Positions 23,566 to 35,994 of a stretch of DNA of 64,000 nt are shown piece after piece. A program made the position numbers and the translations under genes. The stretch spans positions 39,957,737-40,021,736 of the forward strand of contig OX411548.1 of the NCBI GenBank assembly GCA_948146395.1, written 5' to 3'. The first letter of the stretch is position 1. Each line of letters begins with the position of its first letter. A model generated the notes under the pieces. The model saw only the letters and a list, made by a program, of their open reading frames with translations. It searched no databases and was not told where the DNA came from. Source of the DNA: Fragum whitleyi (Eukaryota; Mollusca; Bivalvia; Cardiida; Cardiidae).

Positions 23566-24132
23566 TTATATACTCATTGCTCTGCCACTCTTGAAAATAC
23601 AGCTTTTGTTGTTCACTCAATGAAAACCAATCATTGTTTAAAAATGTGTAGAAAAAAAGTCCTAGAAAAAGGCATGTTTAAGAGTGTATGAGTCAGAGAG
23701 GAAAATAATTTCAGTAATTTGTTTCAACCTTTTCGTTGACTGCTTTTTTCTGGCTGTTGAATGGATTAGTTCAGAAAAGACCGTCAGTGTTTCTGTTAAT
23801 GATTTGATTATGTGTATGTAATTGGATTGTAGGTACAAATTGATCGCAAGAATTGTCCATTCTTTCTACTTTGATTAATCATTTTGTTGCAGGGCCATAG
23901 TTAAGAAACTTTTGAAACAGTGGAACATGGAAATCTATTCACATGTCTTGGAAAGACAAAACGGTTATATATAGCCAACAATGCTTTCAAAATAACAAAA
24001 TTGGGAATTTCTTTCGAAATAATTGGAAATATTAAAAAATCAGTGAGGTATCCATGCTTTACTTACAAATTAATCCTGGAGTCTTTCATATGGCTGACTG
24101 ACAGATTTGAAGGAAACTTTGACAAGATGTTA
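23566..24132. other. No gene recognised
   Basis: AT-rich sequence without clear repeats. Confidence 0.4.
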
Positions 24133-24552
24133 TTATACCCCCCCCCCCCCCCTACGAAGTAGAGGGGGGTATATCGGTTTCACCATATCTGTCTGTCTGT
24201 CTGTCCATCCGTCCGTCTGTCCATCCGTCAGTAGAACTTATCGTTTCCAGACTCTAACTCAAGAACCAAGTGACCTACAATCATGAAACTTTATACAAAT
24301 GTTGCTTATGACCCAAGGAAGTGCCCTATTGTTTTTGGGTCACATAGGTCAAAGGTCAAGGTCACAGTCAGCCTTTGTTCAATTTTGGTTTCCGGACTGT
24401 AACTCAATAACCAAGCGACCTAGAATCATGAAACTTCACGCAAATGCTGCATATGACCTCAATATTTGTTACAAACACATCCTTCACTAATAGCACTTGC
24501 ATTCTGACAAAGTGCTTGTGGGGGGTATTAGTCCGCTCTGCGACAGTTCTAG
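24133..24552 (+). mobile_element. Helentron-like element, GGGGGGTATATTGG family, second copy
   Basis: It shares both ends with 2234-2797 (TACGAAGTAGAGGGGGGTAT; GTCCGCTCTGCGACAGTTCT then AG) but has fewer tandem units. A 15-C run lies at the start. Confidence 0.8.
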
Positions 24553-24703
24553 TTCTAAAAGTTGTTTTGTGATTTAAAGAGTCAGTGCAGTGATACAGGC
24601 CTCTAGAGCCTTTAGTGTAAAATGTAGTAGAGCAACTGCAAGGCAACAGATTATCATCAGCAACTATCTTGATGGCTTAGCAGTCACCATAGGAAAAATA
24701 CAC

Positions 24704-25206
24704 CAAGATGTGTTTGTTAAAAATTGACCTTGGAAAATGACATTGCCCTTGAGTGATGACCTTGAAGACAGTACCATCAGAAAGGTCTTGTCCCAATAAG
24801 CATTATATGAGATATGAAGGCCCTATCAATCACCAATCATAAGTAATGGCAAATGTTAAAGTTTTATGCTGAAATCAGTGACCGTCAAAAAAATACCTTG
24901 ACCTTGACAAAAACCTAAGTATCCACTGAAAGGTCTTGTGACAAGCAATACACTTGTTAATATCAAGGCTATTTCACTTACCATTTCAAAGTTATGGCTA
25001 ATGTTAAAGTTTTAATTTTAACAAATTTGCCCTTGTAAATTGACCTTGTCCTTGACTGAACTTTGTTCCAACAGAAAGGTCTTGTCCTAAGCAACCATCA
25101 TGTGAAATATGAAGGCTCTATCACTTACAATTCAAAAGTAACAGACAAACAGACAGGGCAAAACAATATGCCCCCAATCTATTGATGGAGTGGGGGGGGC
25201 ATATAA
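24704..25206 (-). mobile_element. Helentron-like element, GGGGGCATATTG family
   Basis: On the minus strand it begins TTATATGCCCCCCC with GGGGGCATATTGTTTTG, has three units of about 170 bp containing GACCTTTC / TAACATTTGCCAT, and ends ACAAACACATCTTG. Confidence 0.78.
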
Positions 25207-26994
25207 AGAAAAAAAAGTGCTTAGGATGACAAAAAAATTTAATGTGTTGCAATATTGGTAGAGTATCGACCAACAAGGTCTATATCCTCCATTTTGGTGT
25301 GAAATCTGACTTAATAATAGACTGGGTCCCCTATAATTGCTGCTCGAATCATTCATCAAAGTCACAGGGATGCTCTATAACATCTGTTTTTATTGTCAAG
25401 AGAACTTTATGTATCAGTCTAGATAGACTAGTAGAATTCTTGTGTCCACAAACTTACATTCAGACATCACTCCGCCGTTTCGTAAACTGAAACAGACCTT
25501 GGATGTATGTAAGGGCAGGCCTTTTTTTATGCTGTTTTTGGGGCCAAAATTGGTTCACCCCGAAATTCGGCCCCAATCCCCTCTTGAAAACATATACTTT
25601 TTTCCCCTATTTCAGATAAAAATTCCCCTATCCAAAAGGCCTCTAAAGGCTTTTCCCCGACGAACAAAATACTGCATTATTTCGTATTTTAAATAAAAAC
25701 AACTCCCGCATAAAAATCGTCTGCTACACTGAGACACAATCTAGATGCCCTTTATATCATTTTTGATAAAAAATTTATCTGCCATGTACTGAAAAAGCAA
25801 AACTTCATTTCCAAACCATAAAATCTCTTTCATTAGTAGTTGCCCATCAATTAAAAATGCCTTTTAAAACCCATAAGACATATTTTTGGGTTGCTTTTTG
25901 CCAGGACTGTCATGTTTTGCAAGCACTCGTCGGCAGTTTTAAAAACACGATTATGGAGATAAAAAATAATTTTTCAAGGGGAAAAGTATTAAAGAAATCT
26001 CTTTGTGGTCTAGAAAATGCAAGCCCTTAATTGCTTTTGCATTAATAAGCAAGAAAATACCAAAACAGGTATCAGAAAAAACTGACTGTCACCAGCCAAA
26101 CTGTACCAGTTACCAGACAGGTATAAAATTCGGATACGCAATGTATAGATTTATTCAACAGAACTATTTTATAAGAGAAAGAATATACTAATTTAGGTAA
26201 AAAGAGCTTGGATTACTTTAGAATAAACATTCTGCAACCAATTTTCATCCTATAAATGACCCAATTTTTACCGAGTTTGTGTTCGATTTTAAATAGCTGT
26301 TTTTGTGTGTTTTTTTTTTTTCATAGTTTATTGAGTAAATTCAGAGACAGTTTCTCTGATCCTACATCTGTTCCTATGACTGTTTCATAATTGATTATTT
26401 AGAAAGAAGACTCTTAAAACAAGAAAGAACACAAAGACAGGTTATGAACATATATTTTTTCCACAGAAATTTGATTTTTAGTTGATGAAAAAAGTTTTCT
26501 TCAGTAAAATAAAAAATAGGTACAGAAATGTGTAATTTTAATTACTAAAAAAAAAAAAAAAAAAATTATAACATAAGGGCCTATACTGGCTATACATACA
26601 TTATTAATTATGTACAGGCAGGTGTAGAAAATGTGCTTTGTATCCAAATGCAAATATTCATATTTTATTTGCTTAACAATTTTTGTGTCTCCCTATATGA
26701 ACAAATGACCCTAAATACTGAACTTGGGTGGAAATAATGACCCCCCCCCCCCCCCCCCCCCCTAAATTGACAAGTCAACGTAAAACCTGCCATTATGATC
26801 GAAAAACATTTCTACAAATTCTTGAGGCAAAAATTACCATCTAAATGAGCTTACATGCCTTGATCATTGATCCGTAGTTAAAAACACACAAAAATCATGA
26901 CTTTTGATTGATATTTTACTATGTGATGTGAAAATTCCCCTCCCAGTGAATTTTTCCCCTTCAGAAAGGACCCGCCACCTTTCCCCTAAACCTT

Positions 26995-27480
26995 CCCCAG
27001 TGAAAATATGGATTGAAATTTCACTGATATTTCACTGAGATTTCAGTGAAAAATCAGTGAAAGAAAGGGGCAAAATAACAGTGAAATTTCACTGAAGTTT
27101 CACCAAAATTTCAAAGAATTAACAGTGAATTTCATCAAAATTTCAATGAAATCTCACCAAAATTTCACCAAGATTCTATTGAAATTGAAATTATGGATTG
27201 AAATTTCAGTGAAATATCAGTGAAATATAGTGAAATATCAGTGAAATATAGTGAAATAACAGTGAAATTTCAGTGAGATATAGCAAAATATCAGTGAAGG
27301 AAAGGGGCAAAATAACAGTGAATTTCACCAAAATATCAGTGAATTTTCACCAAAGTTTCACAAAAATTTCAAAGAATTAAGATTGAATTTCACCAAAATC
27401 TCAGTGAATTTTCATCAAAATTTCATTGAATTACACTGAAAATTTAAAAGAATTAACACTGAATTTCATCGAGCTGGACA
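26995..27480. repeat. Left subterminal repeat field of copy B
   Basis: Same GAAATTTCAGTG-type motifs and double AAAGAAAGGGGCAAAAT-type blocks as copy A, with small indels. Confidence 0.83.
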
Positions 27481-27873
27481 GACAAGTTGAAACCAATATT
27501 CCTCCTCTACTCCATAGGAGGGAAATACCCCTCTACTCCATAGGAGGGAAATATAATTACATACTAGTATCTATATGGTTATCCGAATACGACTGACTCC
27601 AAACCAGATGTTTGACTTTGATATGTGACCTTGACATAGGAACTTTTAAGATTTTTTTTAAAAATCACAACTCCTCATGATTGAGAACATATGAGCTATT
27701 TTGAAATCCATCTATTGATTTAGGAGTATTTGTCTTGACAAAATCTGATGGATGGATGGATAGACTAATGGATGAAAAGACAGCACTGTAAGGCACATAC
27801 ACTGAACTATCAATCTGACAACTGTGTTTACCCTAACTCAGCCTGATATGAATCACTTGATTATATGAAAACA

Positions 27874-28200
27874 CAGGATGTGGAATTCCCATGTCCTAAC
27901 TTGTCCAACATGGGCTTTTGTACTTGCAGACAAGTACATTTTTCAAGGCTTCTTGTCCATGGACCAGTGAATATCAGGGCAAATCTTTGAATGTTACGCA
28001 ATAGATCTAAGTGATAAATTATTCACTAATATTCATGTAAAAGGATGGAAAAAATTGTTTTAAATGATGAAAATGCTGGTTCCACATTTTTATCATTAAA
28101 AGCAATATCTTCTCAAAATGTATCAATTTACTTTTTTGCAGACATGTTCATTTTGTTCATGGTCAAGTAGAAAGTTCAAGTAGTAGCAAGTTCAAATACC
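27874..28200. mobile_element. CTTGTCC-family MITE inside copy B
   Basis: The left end (CAGGATGTGGAATTCCCATG) is better kept than in copy A. It is at the same position relative to the host element. Confidence 0.72.
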
Positions 28201-28576
28201 AAAAGATCTTACCCTCAGATATCTGGGTATTTTTTAACTTTTTGCAGCCACACAAGAGAGGAAGGTGAAGTTACAAACAGTTTAAACCAGAGAAATACAT
28301 TTCAAACTTTAAAAACAGCTATTTATAAATATAACAAGGTTAATTATTTTCTGAAGCAGTCTCTTCTGTCTCTAGGCTGGTTCCATATAGTGTATGTGCA
28401 CATTCACGTTGATTGTGGTACCAAAATCTTCATGCCATGACCTCTTGTTGTAGTGGTTGGTATTTAGGTTACAATGGTTAAGTTGAAACACAAAGCAAAG
28501 ATCACATTTTTTTCCTCTTCTGTTGAATTCTTCCACTTTCTGAAGTTATTGAAAAACAAAATGTGAAAAAAAATAC

Positions 28577-28798
28577 CCTTGTTAAGCTCAATCTAAAATA
28601 TTCCTGCTCTGACAAAAGGTAAAGATAAAGATTAGCCTGCACATGTGAGCATTTTAATCTAAATCCTGACCACTTGATTTTTCTTTAAAAACAATATTTT
28701 TGAAATGAAACTTATTTTACCCACAATAAGTGCATTCAGGATATTGATTTCAATTTAATATTCTATGGTTTTTATTCTGCATGACAAGGGGTTAAAAG
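28577..28798. mobile_element. CCCTTGTC-type MITE inside copy B (empty site for the Helentron-like insert)
   Basis: Uninterrupted from CCCTTGTTAAGCTCA to ATTCTGCATGACAAGGGG. The dyad region is decayed. Confidence 0.75.
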
Positions 28799-30778
28799 GT
28801 AAGATCCAGAATATTAGTTATGGTTTTAAAATATATTACATATGGTTATAGTGTATGGAGCAATATATTGAAAACTCTCTCAAATAAGGATAAGCAAAGG
28901 CAAAAATGACAACAGCAATGTCAGACATAGCCATCCCCAATCATGAAAGCTTGATAGTGAACTGAAGCTTAATCTATTAAAGATTCTTATGTACTTGAAG
29001 AGATATGCCCCCTTCAGAATATAAGTCTTTAGAATATCAAAGGGCAATAACTGGTAAATTATGCAAGCAAGAGTTATAGTTCTTGTGCATTGCTCATTTC
29101 AATAAGAACTATCCACCTATGGAGTTTCAAGTTGATAGCTAGCTATTTTACTTTAAGAGATATGCCCAAAAAAGAGTAAGAGTTAAGAAATAACAAAGGG
29201 CAATTAATCCAAAATTATGCAAGCGAGAATTGTTGTTCTTGTGCAGTACTGCACTTCTCCATGAGATCTATCTATCTTTAAAGTTTCAAGTTGATAGCCA
29301 CTGAACTTTAGGAGATATGCTCCAGCCAAATTTAGTGACAGAATGTCGAAATGACGGGTGGAGACCATTACTATATCCCCTTCGCAAAAAACGGTCGGGG
29401 ATAAAAAATTTAAAAAAAACAAGTGGCAATAACTAAGTTATTCTTATTATACTGCATTTATCCTAGTCAAATTGTGTAAGCGCATCGAGTTTAAAGCTTT
29501 ACTAGTAAAGAAGTAATACCTGCTTAAAAAACATGGGACAGACAGATGGATGAACAGACTGACATGGTGACTCCAGTATAGCCACTTTACTTTGTTGTAT
29601 ATATAGTGCCTAAGTGGGGTAAAATAAAGCAAGATTGGCGTCTCTTAAAAAATGTGCACTGTGCATCTCTTCAATAAGATCTATTCAACTATAAAGTTTC
29701 AAGTAAATAGCACTTATACCTCAGGAGATAGAATGAAAAGAAGAGTGATGAAAAACAGCGAGTTTACAATTATGATAATATTAGTGGTGTGACATTTAAA
29801 TTTTATAAGATACTCCATCAAGAAATTTTGAGGATCTACTGGAAAGCATTTAACTTCAATACACTTACCTACCTTCAACTACATAATTTTGTTCCAGATC
29901 TAACTTAATGTTGTTGTTTTTTCAAGGCTATAGTTGTTATCTTCTTCACTCATGTTTTTCTCAAGACTCCAAAATATTCAGCAGTTACACTATAAGTTTT
30001 ATCCCTTAACTATATTTTGAGTTGTATCTGCAATATAAAAGAAAACTGAAAATGTGGAGGTAAGTATATATAATAGCTTGCACTTATGAATTTCAATTAC
30101 AATTATTCTTAAGCCTACTACCATTTGAACGAATTTTTCTTAAATCTCAAAGGTCAAAGCTCAAGATCTAATGATATAATGATAAAGGACTGTTGTAAGT
30201 GTGAATACTTCATAATGAAATCGATCTTTAAGAGTCATGTTGGTTATGACCATCCCAACTGCAAAAGCTTGATAAACTAGACTGTCGACTAATACCGTAT
30301 TACCCCAAAACAAGTGCTTGTCAATAATGTAAAGCCATTTTCCATCATCCCATAACTCTGTCAAAACACAAAAGTCAATGAATGGATCATAACCAAAATA
30401 TCACTTGCACATCTCTACCTGATACTGATCATATCTGTAAAGTTTAATGGAAATCTGCCCATTAGTTGCTGAGAAACTGAATGGACACATAAAAACTACA
30501 AATGGATGGATGGACTAAACGATGAACAGACAGATTAACCGACCAACAAGCTAACTCCTAATACCCCCCCCCCCCCCCCACCCCACCCCCCATATTTTTT
30601 GGGGGTACAATACACTGAAGCTAGCGAGAATTATGGTCCTTAGATACTGCAATTCTTTCTCCTCACTAAGATCAGAGATAGAAGATGAACATGTGTCCAC
30701 CCCTGATGGCATGTAATAAGACCTGAAACAGTATTTTTAGTTTTGATAAATTTGACTTAGTAAGATGACCTTGACATC
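28799..30778. other. Body of copy B left of the LINE, no gene
   Basis: Collinear with 11068-12994 of copy A. 29020-29420 includes TTCAAGTTGATAGC-type loose repeats. 30566-30594 is a C-rich run. Confidence 0.6.
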
Positions 30779-32018
30779 TAACCAATCAGGATTTAGAACT
30801 AACCATTCATGTGAAACTGCTCTTACAGCAATAATTGATAACTGGGTTTCTGCAATAAATGAAAATAAGCTTGTAGGTACAATATTTCTTGACCTCACCA
30901 AGGCCCTTGACTTAGTAAATCATAAAATTCTTCTTCAAAAACTTGAATGCTACAACTTGTCTGTAAATACTCTGTCCTGGTTTAAGTCATATCTCACTGA
31001 CAGGTTACAGAAAGTAAGTATATCAGGAAAATTATCTGATGCAAAAATTATTTCATCAGGTGTACCTCAAGGCTCTGTGCTCGGGCCTTTGCTTTTTATA
31101 ATTTATATAAATGATTTGTCCTTACATCTAAAATCATGTACAACTGATATGTTTGCTGATGACACATCAATTACAGCAATGGGAAGCACTGTTGATGCAG
31201 TGCATAATATACTTCAGAGTGAATTAATGTCTGTCCAAAAGTGGTGTGATTTAAATGCAATGGTGCCAAACATTGAAAAGACAAAAGCCATGTATTTCGC
31301 ATCTTCAAAGAATACTTTAGCAAATATCAAAAACAAACCCTATCTAAAAATTATGATGAATGGAAAAACTATTGAGTATACAGATTCAGAAAAACTGCTT
31401 GGAGTCCATGTTGATAGTATGCTGAACTGGAAAGTACAAGTTCAAAGTATACTAAAAAAATGCAACTCCTTGCTCTATCTTTTATTAAGAATTAAAAAGT
31501 TTCTAAATTTAGATGTTCGCAAACTTTTCTTCAATGCCTATATACTACCACATTTAGATTACTGTTGCATAATATGGGGAAATTGTAATAAAGATCTTCT
31601 AAATGACATTTTAAAATTTCAAAAACGAGCAGCGCGAATTATTCTTGATGAGCAAGTGGATACTCCATCTGAAACTTTATTTAGAAAACTACGGTGGATA
31701 AAATTCAATGACAGGGTAGAGTATAAAAAGGCAATTCTTATGTATAAAGCGTCTAAGGAGGATATGGCTCCTACTTACATCAAAGATAAATGCATTAAAT
31801 CATCAACTTTTCATAATGTCAATCTTAGATCTGCAGAACACAATTATCTACTAGTGCCAAGACCAAGGGTTGAGATCTTTCGCAAAACATTCAATTATTC
31901 TGGACCAAAAATATGGAACTCACTTCCAGATAATGTTAGAAATTCAGATAGTATCAAAAGATTCAAATCCAATTATCTCCAGTTTAAATTTCCTGCAAGT
32001 CATTCTATGAATGTGTAA
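30765..32018 (+). CDS. LINE reverse transcriptase, 5'-truncated but open (417 residues)
   Basis: The frame opens with an ATG at 30765 that belongs to the host element; LINE codons start around residue 5 (SNQSGFRTNHS). Seen: FLDLTKALDLV at residues 41-51 (motif A, catalytic Asp43 kept; the usual AFD is ALD), GVPQGSVLGPLL at 99-110 (motif B), FADDTS at 130-135 (catalytic Asp pair), KLLGVHVD further on. The C-terminal region has YCCIIWGN, FQKRAARIIL and KIWNSLPDNVRNS, typical of jockey/CR1-like LINEs. The endonuclease and first RT blocks are missing, so the copy cannot be autonomous. The absence of stops over 1.25 kb implies a recent insertion. The exact clade is uncertain. Confidence 0.88.
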   Translation: MTLTSNQSGFRTNHSCETALTAIIDNWVSAINENKLVGTIFLDLTKALDLVNHKILLQKLECYNLSVNTLSWFKSYLTDRLQKVSISGKLSDAKIISSGVPQGSVLGPLLFIIYINDLSLHLKSCTTDMFADDTSITAMGSTVDAVHNILQSELMSVQKWCDLNAMVPNIEKTKAMYFASSKNTLANIKNKPYLKIMMNGKTIEYTDSEKLLGVHVDSMLNWKVQVQSILKKCNSLLYLLLRIKKFLNLDVRKLFFNAYILPHLDYCCIIWGNCNKDLLNDILKFQKRAARIILDEQVDTPSETLFRKLRWIKFNDRVEYKKAILMYKASKEDMAPTYIKDKCIKSSTFHNVNLRSAEHNYLLVPRPRVEIFRKTFNYSGPKIWNSLPDNVRNSDSIKRFKSNYLQFKFPASHSMNV

Positions 32019-33136
32019 AATGACAAATCAGTTAATCAAAAACCATGTATTACAATAAAATCTTAAGGAACAATAGGATTATTTTCCCAAGTAAAAATCA
32101 TTTAACCTTCTTAAAAGGAATTGTGTCTTTTTATTGTTTGACAAATTTATTCATTATCTATCTGTATATTGAATTCTACAATTATCTCATGTCTGTAGTG
32201 ATTTGAAATTTTTACCCTTTCAGGCTGAACCTGAAATATTGCTACTGTAACAGGAGATAAAGACAAAGGTCAGCCTGCACTTTATGTGCAGCCTGTTTTT
32301 TGTTAAAACCTCTTGTTTTTTCCTTATTTAAACGAAAACAAACAAAAAAATGTGTGAAAGTTACATTTTCAAAGTATATTCTTACTCATACTTAGTTCAT
32401 CCAGAGCTTTTCGCGCTTTGATTCTAAATCAGCATGATAAGGGTTGAGATACTGGCAAAGTATCCGGCTTAAATTGTTGTATGATGCTTGAAATATCCCA
32501 AGGAAAAAGTGAGTCTGGCAAAAGGAAAATTTACAGCAAAGAGGAAAATGTTGTCAATTTTGTAAAACTTTTTCGTCTATTGCAATATTTTGTTTCCTTT
32601 TAATGAATGTGCATCTTTAAATGCCAACTTATTGTTTAAATTATTATGCAAGTTATTCTACTTTTATTAGGAATTTGTTTAAAGGTAAACCACTAAGTCT
32701 CTGAAATCATATAGAGGCATTAGTTACAATCTTTTCTAACCTATTGCAAAGCTTTTGTAAGTGTCTATAATTCTATATACATTTATGATGGCTTTGCACA
32801 AAGGTGTTTTGAGATCATTTAAAAGAAGGATAATAAAAATAATCAGCTTATTCATTTCCAGGATGTTTGTATAGCTTTCGATATAAATATCTTGTAAATC
32901 TTTATATTATCTACAAATACATGTACTTCAAAACCAGTTCTTGCACTAAATTTATTGTCTGTCAGAGAAATTATTATAGCCATGTTAATTGAATTGCTAT
33001 GTATATATTGTTAAAATTGTACCTTTGTAATATACATGTGTAACTGTTTTAGAGGCCCACATGGAAGATTGGGTTTCCCAAATGTGTAGCCTCAATAAAT
33101 AAAGTCGTTATTATTATTATTATTATTATTATTATC
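30779..33136 (+). mobile_element. 5'-truncated non-LTR retrotransposon (2.36 kb) with ATT-repeat tail
   Basis: Copy A reads GACCTTGACATCAAAATATG at this place; in copy B the sequence is opened after GACATC. The insert ends with AATAAATAAAGTCG and an (ATT)n tail at 33107-33135. At most 3 bp (ATC) are duplicated. It carries the C-terminal two thirds of a reverse transcriptase and an about 1.1-kb 3' untranslated part that itself contains a MITE. Confidence 0.88.
32214..32448. mobile_element. CCCTTGTC-type MITE within the LINE 3' region
   Basis: It starts ACCCTTTCAGGCTGAAC, has CAGCCTGCACTTTATGTGCAG at its centre, and ends TCAGCATGATAAGGGTT. Either it inserted into this LINE copy or the LINE family carries it. 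Confidence 0.72.
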
Positions 33137-33706
33137 AAAATATGTGGAATGGAATGGTGAAAGAAACTTTTATGCATTTTTTTTACATTGTAACTTGAAT
33201 AGTGTCCAGGTTATAGAAAAATTTTTAGTTGGTGCATCAAGTTTTCATAGACAGTCAGAAAGATGGACAAATAGCATAAAACATTACACCCTTGATCTTT
33301 TTATGTGTGGACATGTAGTAAAATAATGAATACAGTGTCATCTTATTCTACTTACAAATTACTTGAACATATCTGTTTTCACAGTGACAATCTTGCATGT
33401 ATATATGGCACCAGTAATGCTGTTAGGCCTACATGTCTGAGTGACATTTATCTGAAATGAATTTTTTTGTATTTATTCAAAATAATAAAATACCGAGTCT
33501 AAATTATTAAATATCACTGAATATGATCTATCTATTCTTATTGATACTAATAAGAGAAATCTGTTGTGAATTTTACTCAGTTTTGAGAGACTATATATGA
33601 AAGCCTCCCAATCAGCAAATTTCTAAATACATTTTCTAATAAAACTATCAAAAGGGGAGATTATCATTTCTCATATAAAATGCTAAATTGATATTTGATG
33701 TTATTT
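33137..33706. other. Body of copy B between LINE and SINE, no gene
   Basis: Collinear with 12995-13566 of copy A; only substitutions and small indels were noticed. Confidence 0.6.
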
Positions 33707-33720
33707 TTGTCAAATTTAAT

Positions 33721-33987
33721 CCACCATAGCGCAGTTGGTTAGGCACAAGACTTCCAATCTGGAAGTCGTGGGTTCGATCCCCGGTGGCGGCAAATATCCT
33801 TTCCGACGTTTGTCTTTCACCAATGGGTAGATAATCGTAAACCTATGTGAAATAGCAGTCGGAGGCTAGGAAAGGATGTAATGGTAGTACTGGCGTGAGA
33901 AATACCAGGAATCCATTGTTAGGTGCTCTGGCCGCCGCGATATAACTGAAATAATGTTGAAAGCGGCGTAAAACCCCATTCAATCAA
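33721..33987 (+). mobile_element. Full-length tRNA-derived SINE with 14-bp target duplication
   Basis: TTGTCAAATTTAAT flanks it at 33707-33720 and 33988-34001; copy A has this site once and empty. The head has a Pol III A box (TAGCGCAGTTGG) and B box (GGTTCGATCCC) with a foldable anticodon-like arm (GACTTCCAATCTGGAAGTC). The body continues CCAATGGGTAGATAATCG, GGAGGCTAGGAAAGG, GAAAGCGGCGTAAAACCCC, with a short CAATCAA tail. Not a tRNA gene: the body, tail and duplication mark a retroposon. Other copies at 226, 7180, 43925, 45680, 47398 and 51731. Confidence 0.93.
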
Positions 33988-34001
33988 TTGTCAAATTTAA
34001 T

Positions 34002-35774
34002 CTAAGAAAGATATTTTTTTTCAAAAATGTGAAAAAAAATCTATATTCCTTTTTGTGATTCATAAATTATTTGTCAAATCTATTTCAGTTTAATGTATTA
34101 ATCATAAATTCTAATGGGTATAAATACATTTGTTTGATTTAGCAAATAAATGTCTCTTTGTTTATCAATATCCGAAAAATGGCTTGTCCAGTTACTATTA
34201 CACTTTACCTGTCAGCTACGAATTATTTAAGTCATGTTAAGATAATATTTAGGTGATATTGAAAATATTATGGAGGTTAATAATTAAATCTGATGGAAGA
34301 AGACATTCTACACTTTCTTTTCCTATCATTTTTTTAATTAAAATTCTTCTACAACAATGGTGCAGATGAATGTTTTCCTTGCACAAAATCACTACCAATG
34401 ACCAGTAAAATACTAACAAGTCATAAATACCTTGATATCATCTCCATTTATAAACACTCTTTACTTGTAAATAACGATTTTGAGGTTTAAAATATTTATT
34501 CTATTTCACGGGACATCCAAAGGGTAAGATACTTTAACAGCTGTGGGAATTCCGTGTAGTCTAAAAATAGAATCAGTTGACTGTTTATTCTACGAGAATT
34601 CCTGACCACCATTTTGATAATCATTCCAAGGAAAGAATTTCATTTTGAAATACGATTTAATGACATTGGTTGAGGATTTTATCATTGCTGAAAAGACAAG
34701 TAAAGAATATTTATTTAATCAAATTTATTTATTTTAATTTTTTTTCGTTACGGAATAAGAATTTAAACTGTAGCCAAATATTGCACAAATCGGCGAAATA
34801 GCAAGGTCAAGTTGAGAACGGAAGTTGCTTATTTTCACAAGTTTCAAAAACTTACGTGTTTATTCACATTCCGGTTTGTAACTCGTCTTTCGGTTGGATT
34901 ATGATATTAACAGCATATCAATAGCATAACATAGCCATCTCTTACGGTTATTTTTTTATTATTTAGAACTACACAAAATGAGCCCACAATCTCACCTCCG
35001 TCGTTTGCATCATGGCGCGTGATAAGTTTAGCCGTTTAACATTTTCATTGGTTCTTATCGATCACATGACTTAATCTAGACTAGAAATTTTAGACTGGAA
35101 ATTTTTGTTTACTCCACGGCATAAAGAAAATTTTCATTTTACCATTTAAATTTGCTATTTAACAAAATAATACTAATAGACAAACTAAAAATGAAAATGG
35201 TTAATTGCATGAGAAATAGTTCATTACAAATCACGTAATATCATTTATTATTCTGTAATATTTTTTAAGAGATTCTTTTGACTTGAAATTGTCCCAGCCA
35301 TTATCAGATAATAAGTACAGTCGTGAAATATATCTATGCTAAAGTAACAGATATTGTGGTTGTAGTATGATAGATTTCCTTGCATAAATGAAGAAAAAAA
35401 CATACTTGTTGTGTTAACAAAAAATATTCATAGTATATATATGTGTGATTTTTGTTCTTATTTATTTTTGTCTGTATCTTTTTTTAATTGACATTTTCAA
35501 GCAATTTGAGAAATATAAAGCTTCATAAGAGGGAAGAAATCATCCATTTCTTTAAACATGTTCATTCCTTTAAGCTTAGGAACGGAATAGTCCACAATGT
35601 TCACAAAAGTATATTCATTTTAGGCTATATATTTCTGCTTCTGACAATCTTAATAAACATGTCTTTTGCTACAATTATGTTGTGAATCTGTTGTGTTCCT
35701 ACTTTTTTTAGTGCTTTTATAAAGATTCAGTATTATTATAAACACATTTTTTAAGTTGGCATATTCACAGAAAT
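34002..35774. other. Body of copy B right of the SINE, no gene
   Basis: Collinear with 13580-15370 of copy A. 34760-35100 is among the most similar stretches between the copies. Confidence 0.6.
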
Positions 35775-35994
35775 TTCATAAGTTAAAAAAAAAAATACTG
35801 AAATTTCACTGAAATTCTAGCCTCATAAATAAAAACATCTCACTGAAATTTCAAAATTTTTTGCCAAAATTTCACTGAAATTTCACTGAAATTTGGTCAT
35901 TTTGCTGAGATTCAGTGATATTTTAACATTTCACTGAAATTTCAATGAAATTTGGTGAAATTTCACTGAAATTTCACTTCAATTTTCACTGGGG
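35775..35994. repeat. Right subterminal repeat field of copy B
   Basis: CACTGAAATTTCACTGAAAT-type motifs as in copy A, ending TTTTCACTGGGG. Confidence 0.83.

Larger units (their letters stand above)
26995..35994. mobile_element. Large TIR transposon-like element, copy B (9.0 kb with LINE and SINE inside)
   Basis: It begins CCCCAGTGAAAATATGG and ends AATTTTCACTGGGG, flanked by TT on both sides. Subtracting the LINE (about 2.36 kb) and SINE with its duplication (about 0.28 kb) gives about 6.4 kb, matching copy A. It lacks the Helentron-like insert present in A. No protein of its own is recognisable. It is inserted 25 bp from the right end of the outer transposon. Confidence 0.86.

Noticed and set aside
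26741..26762. Run of 22 C as a functional element
   Set aside because: Simple homopolymer; length in an assembly is unreliable.
33721..33795. tRNA gene
   Set aside because: Pol III boxes are present, but the sequence continues into a repeated SINE body, has a tail and is flanked by a target duplication.
15069..35685. A 65-codon open frame conserved in both copies of the large element (15069-15266 and 35488-35685)
   Set aside because: It begins with TTG, most differences between copies change amino acids, and similarity is no better than in flanking non-coding sequence; no sign of protein constraint.
8119..35994. Segmental duplication as explanation for copies A and B
   Set aside because: Similarity stops exactly at inverted CCCCAGTG ends with different outer flanks, as expected of transposition.
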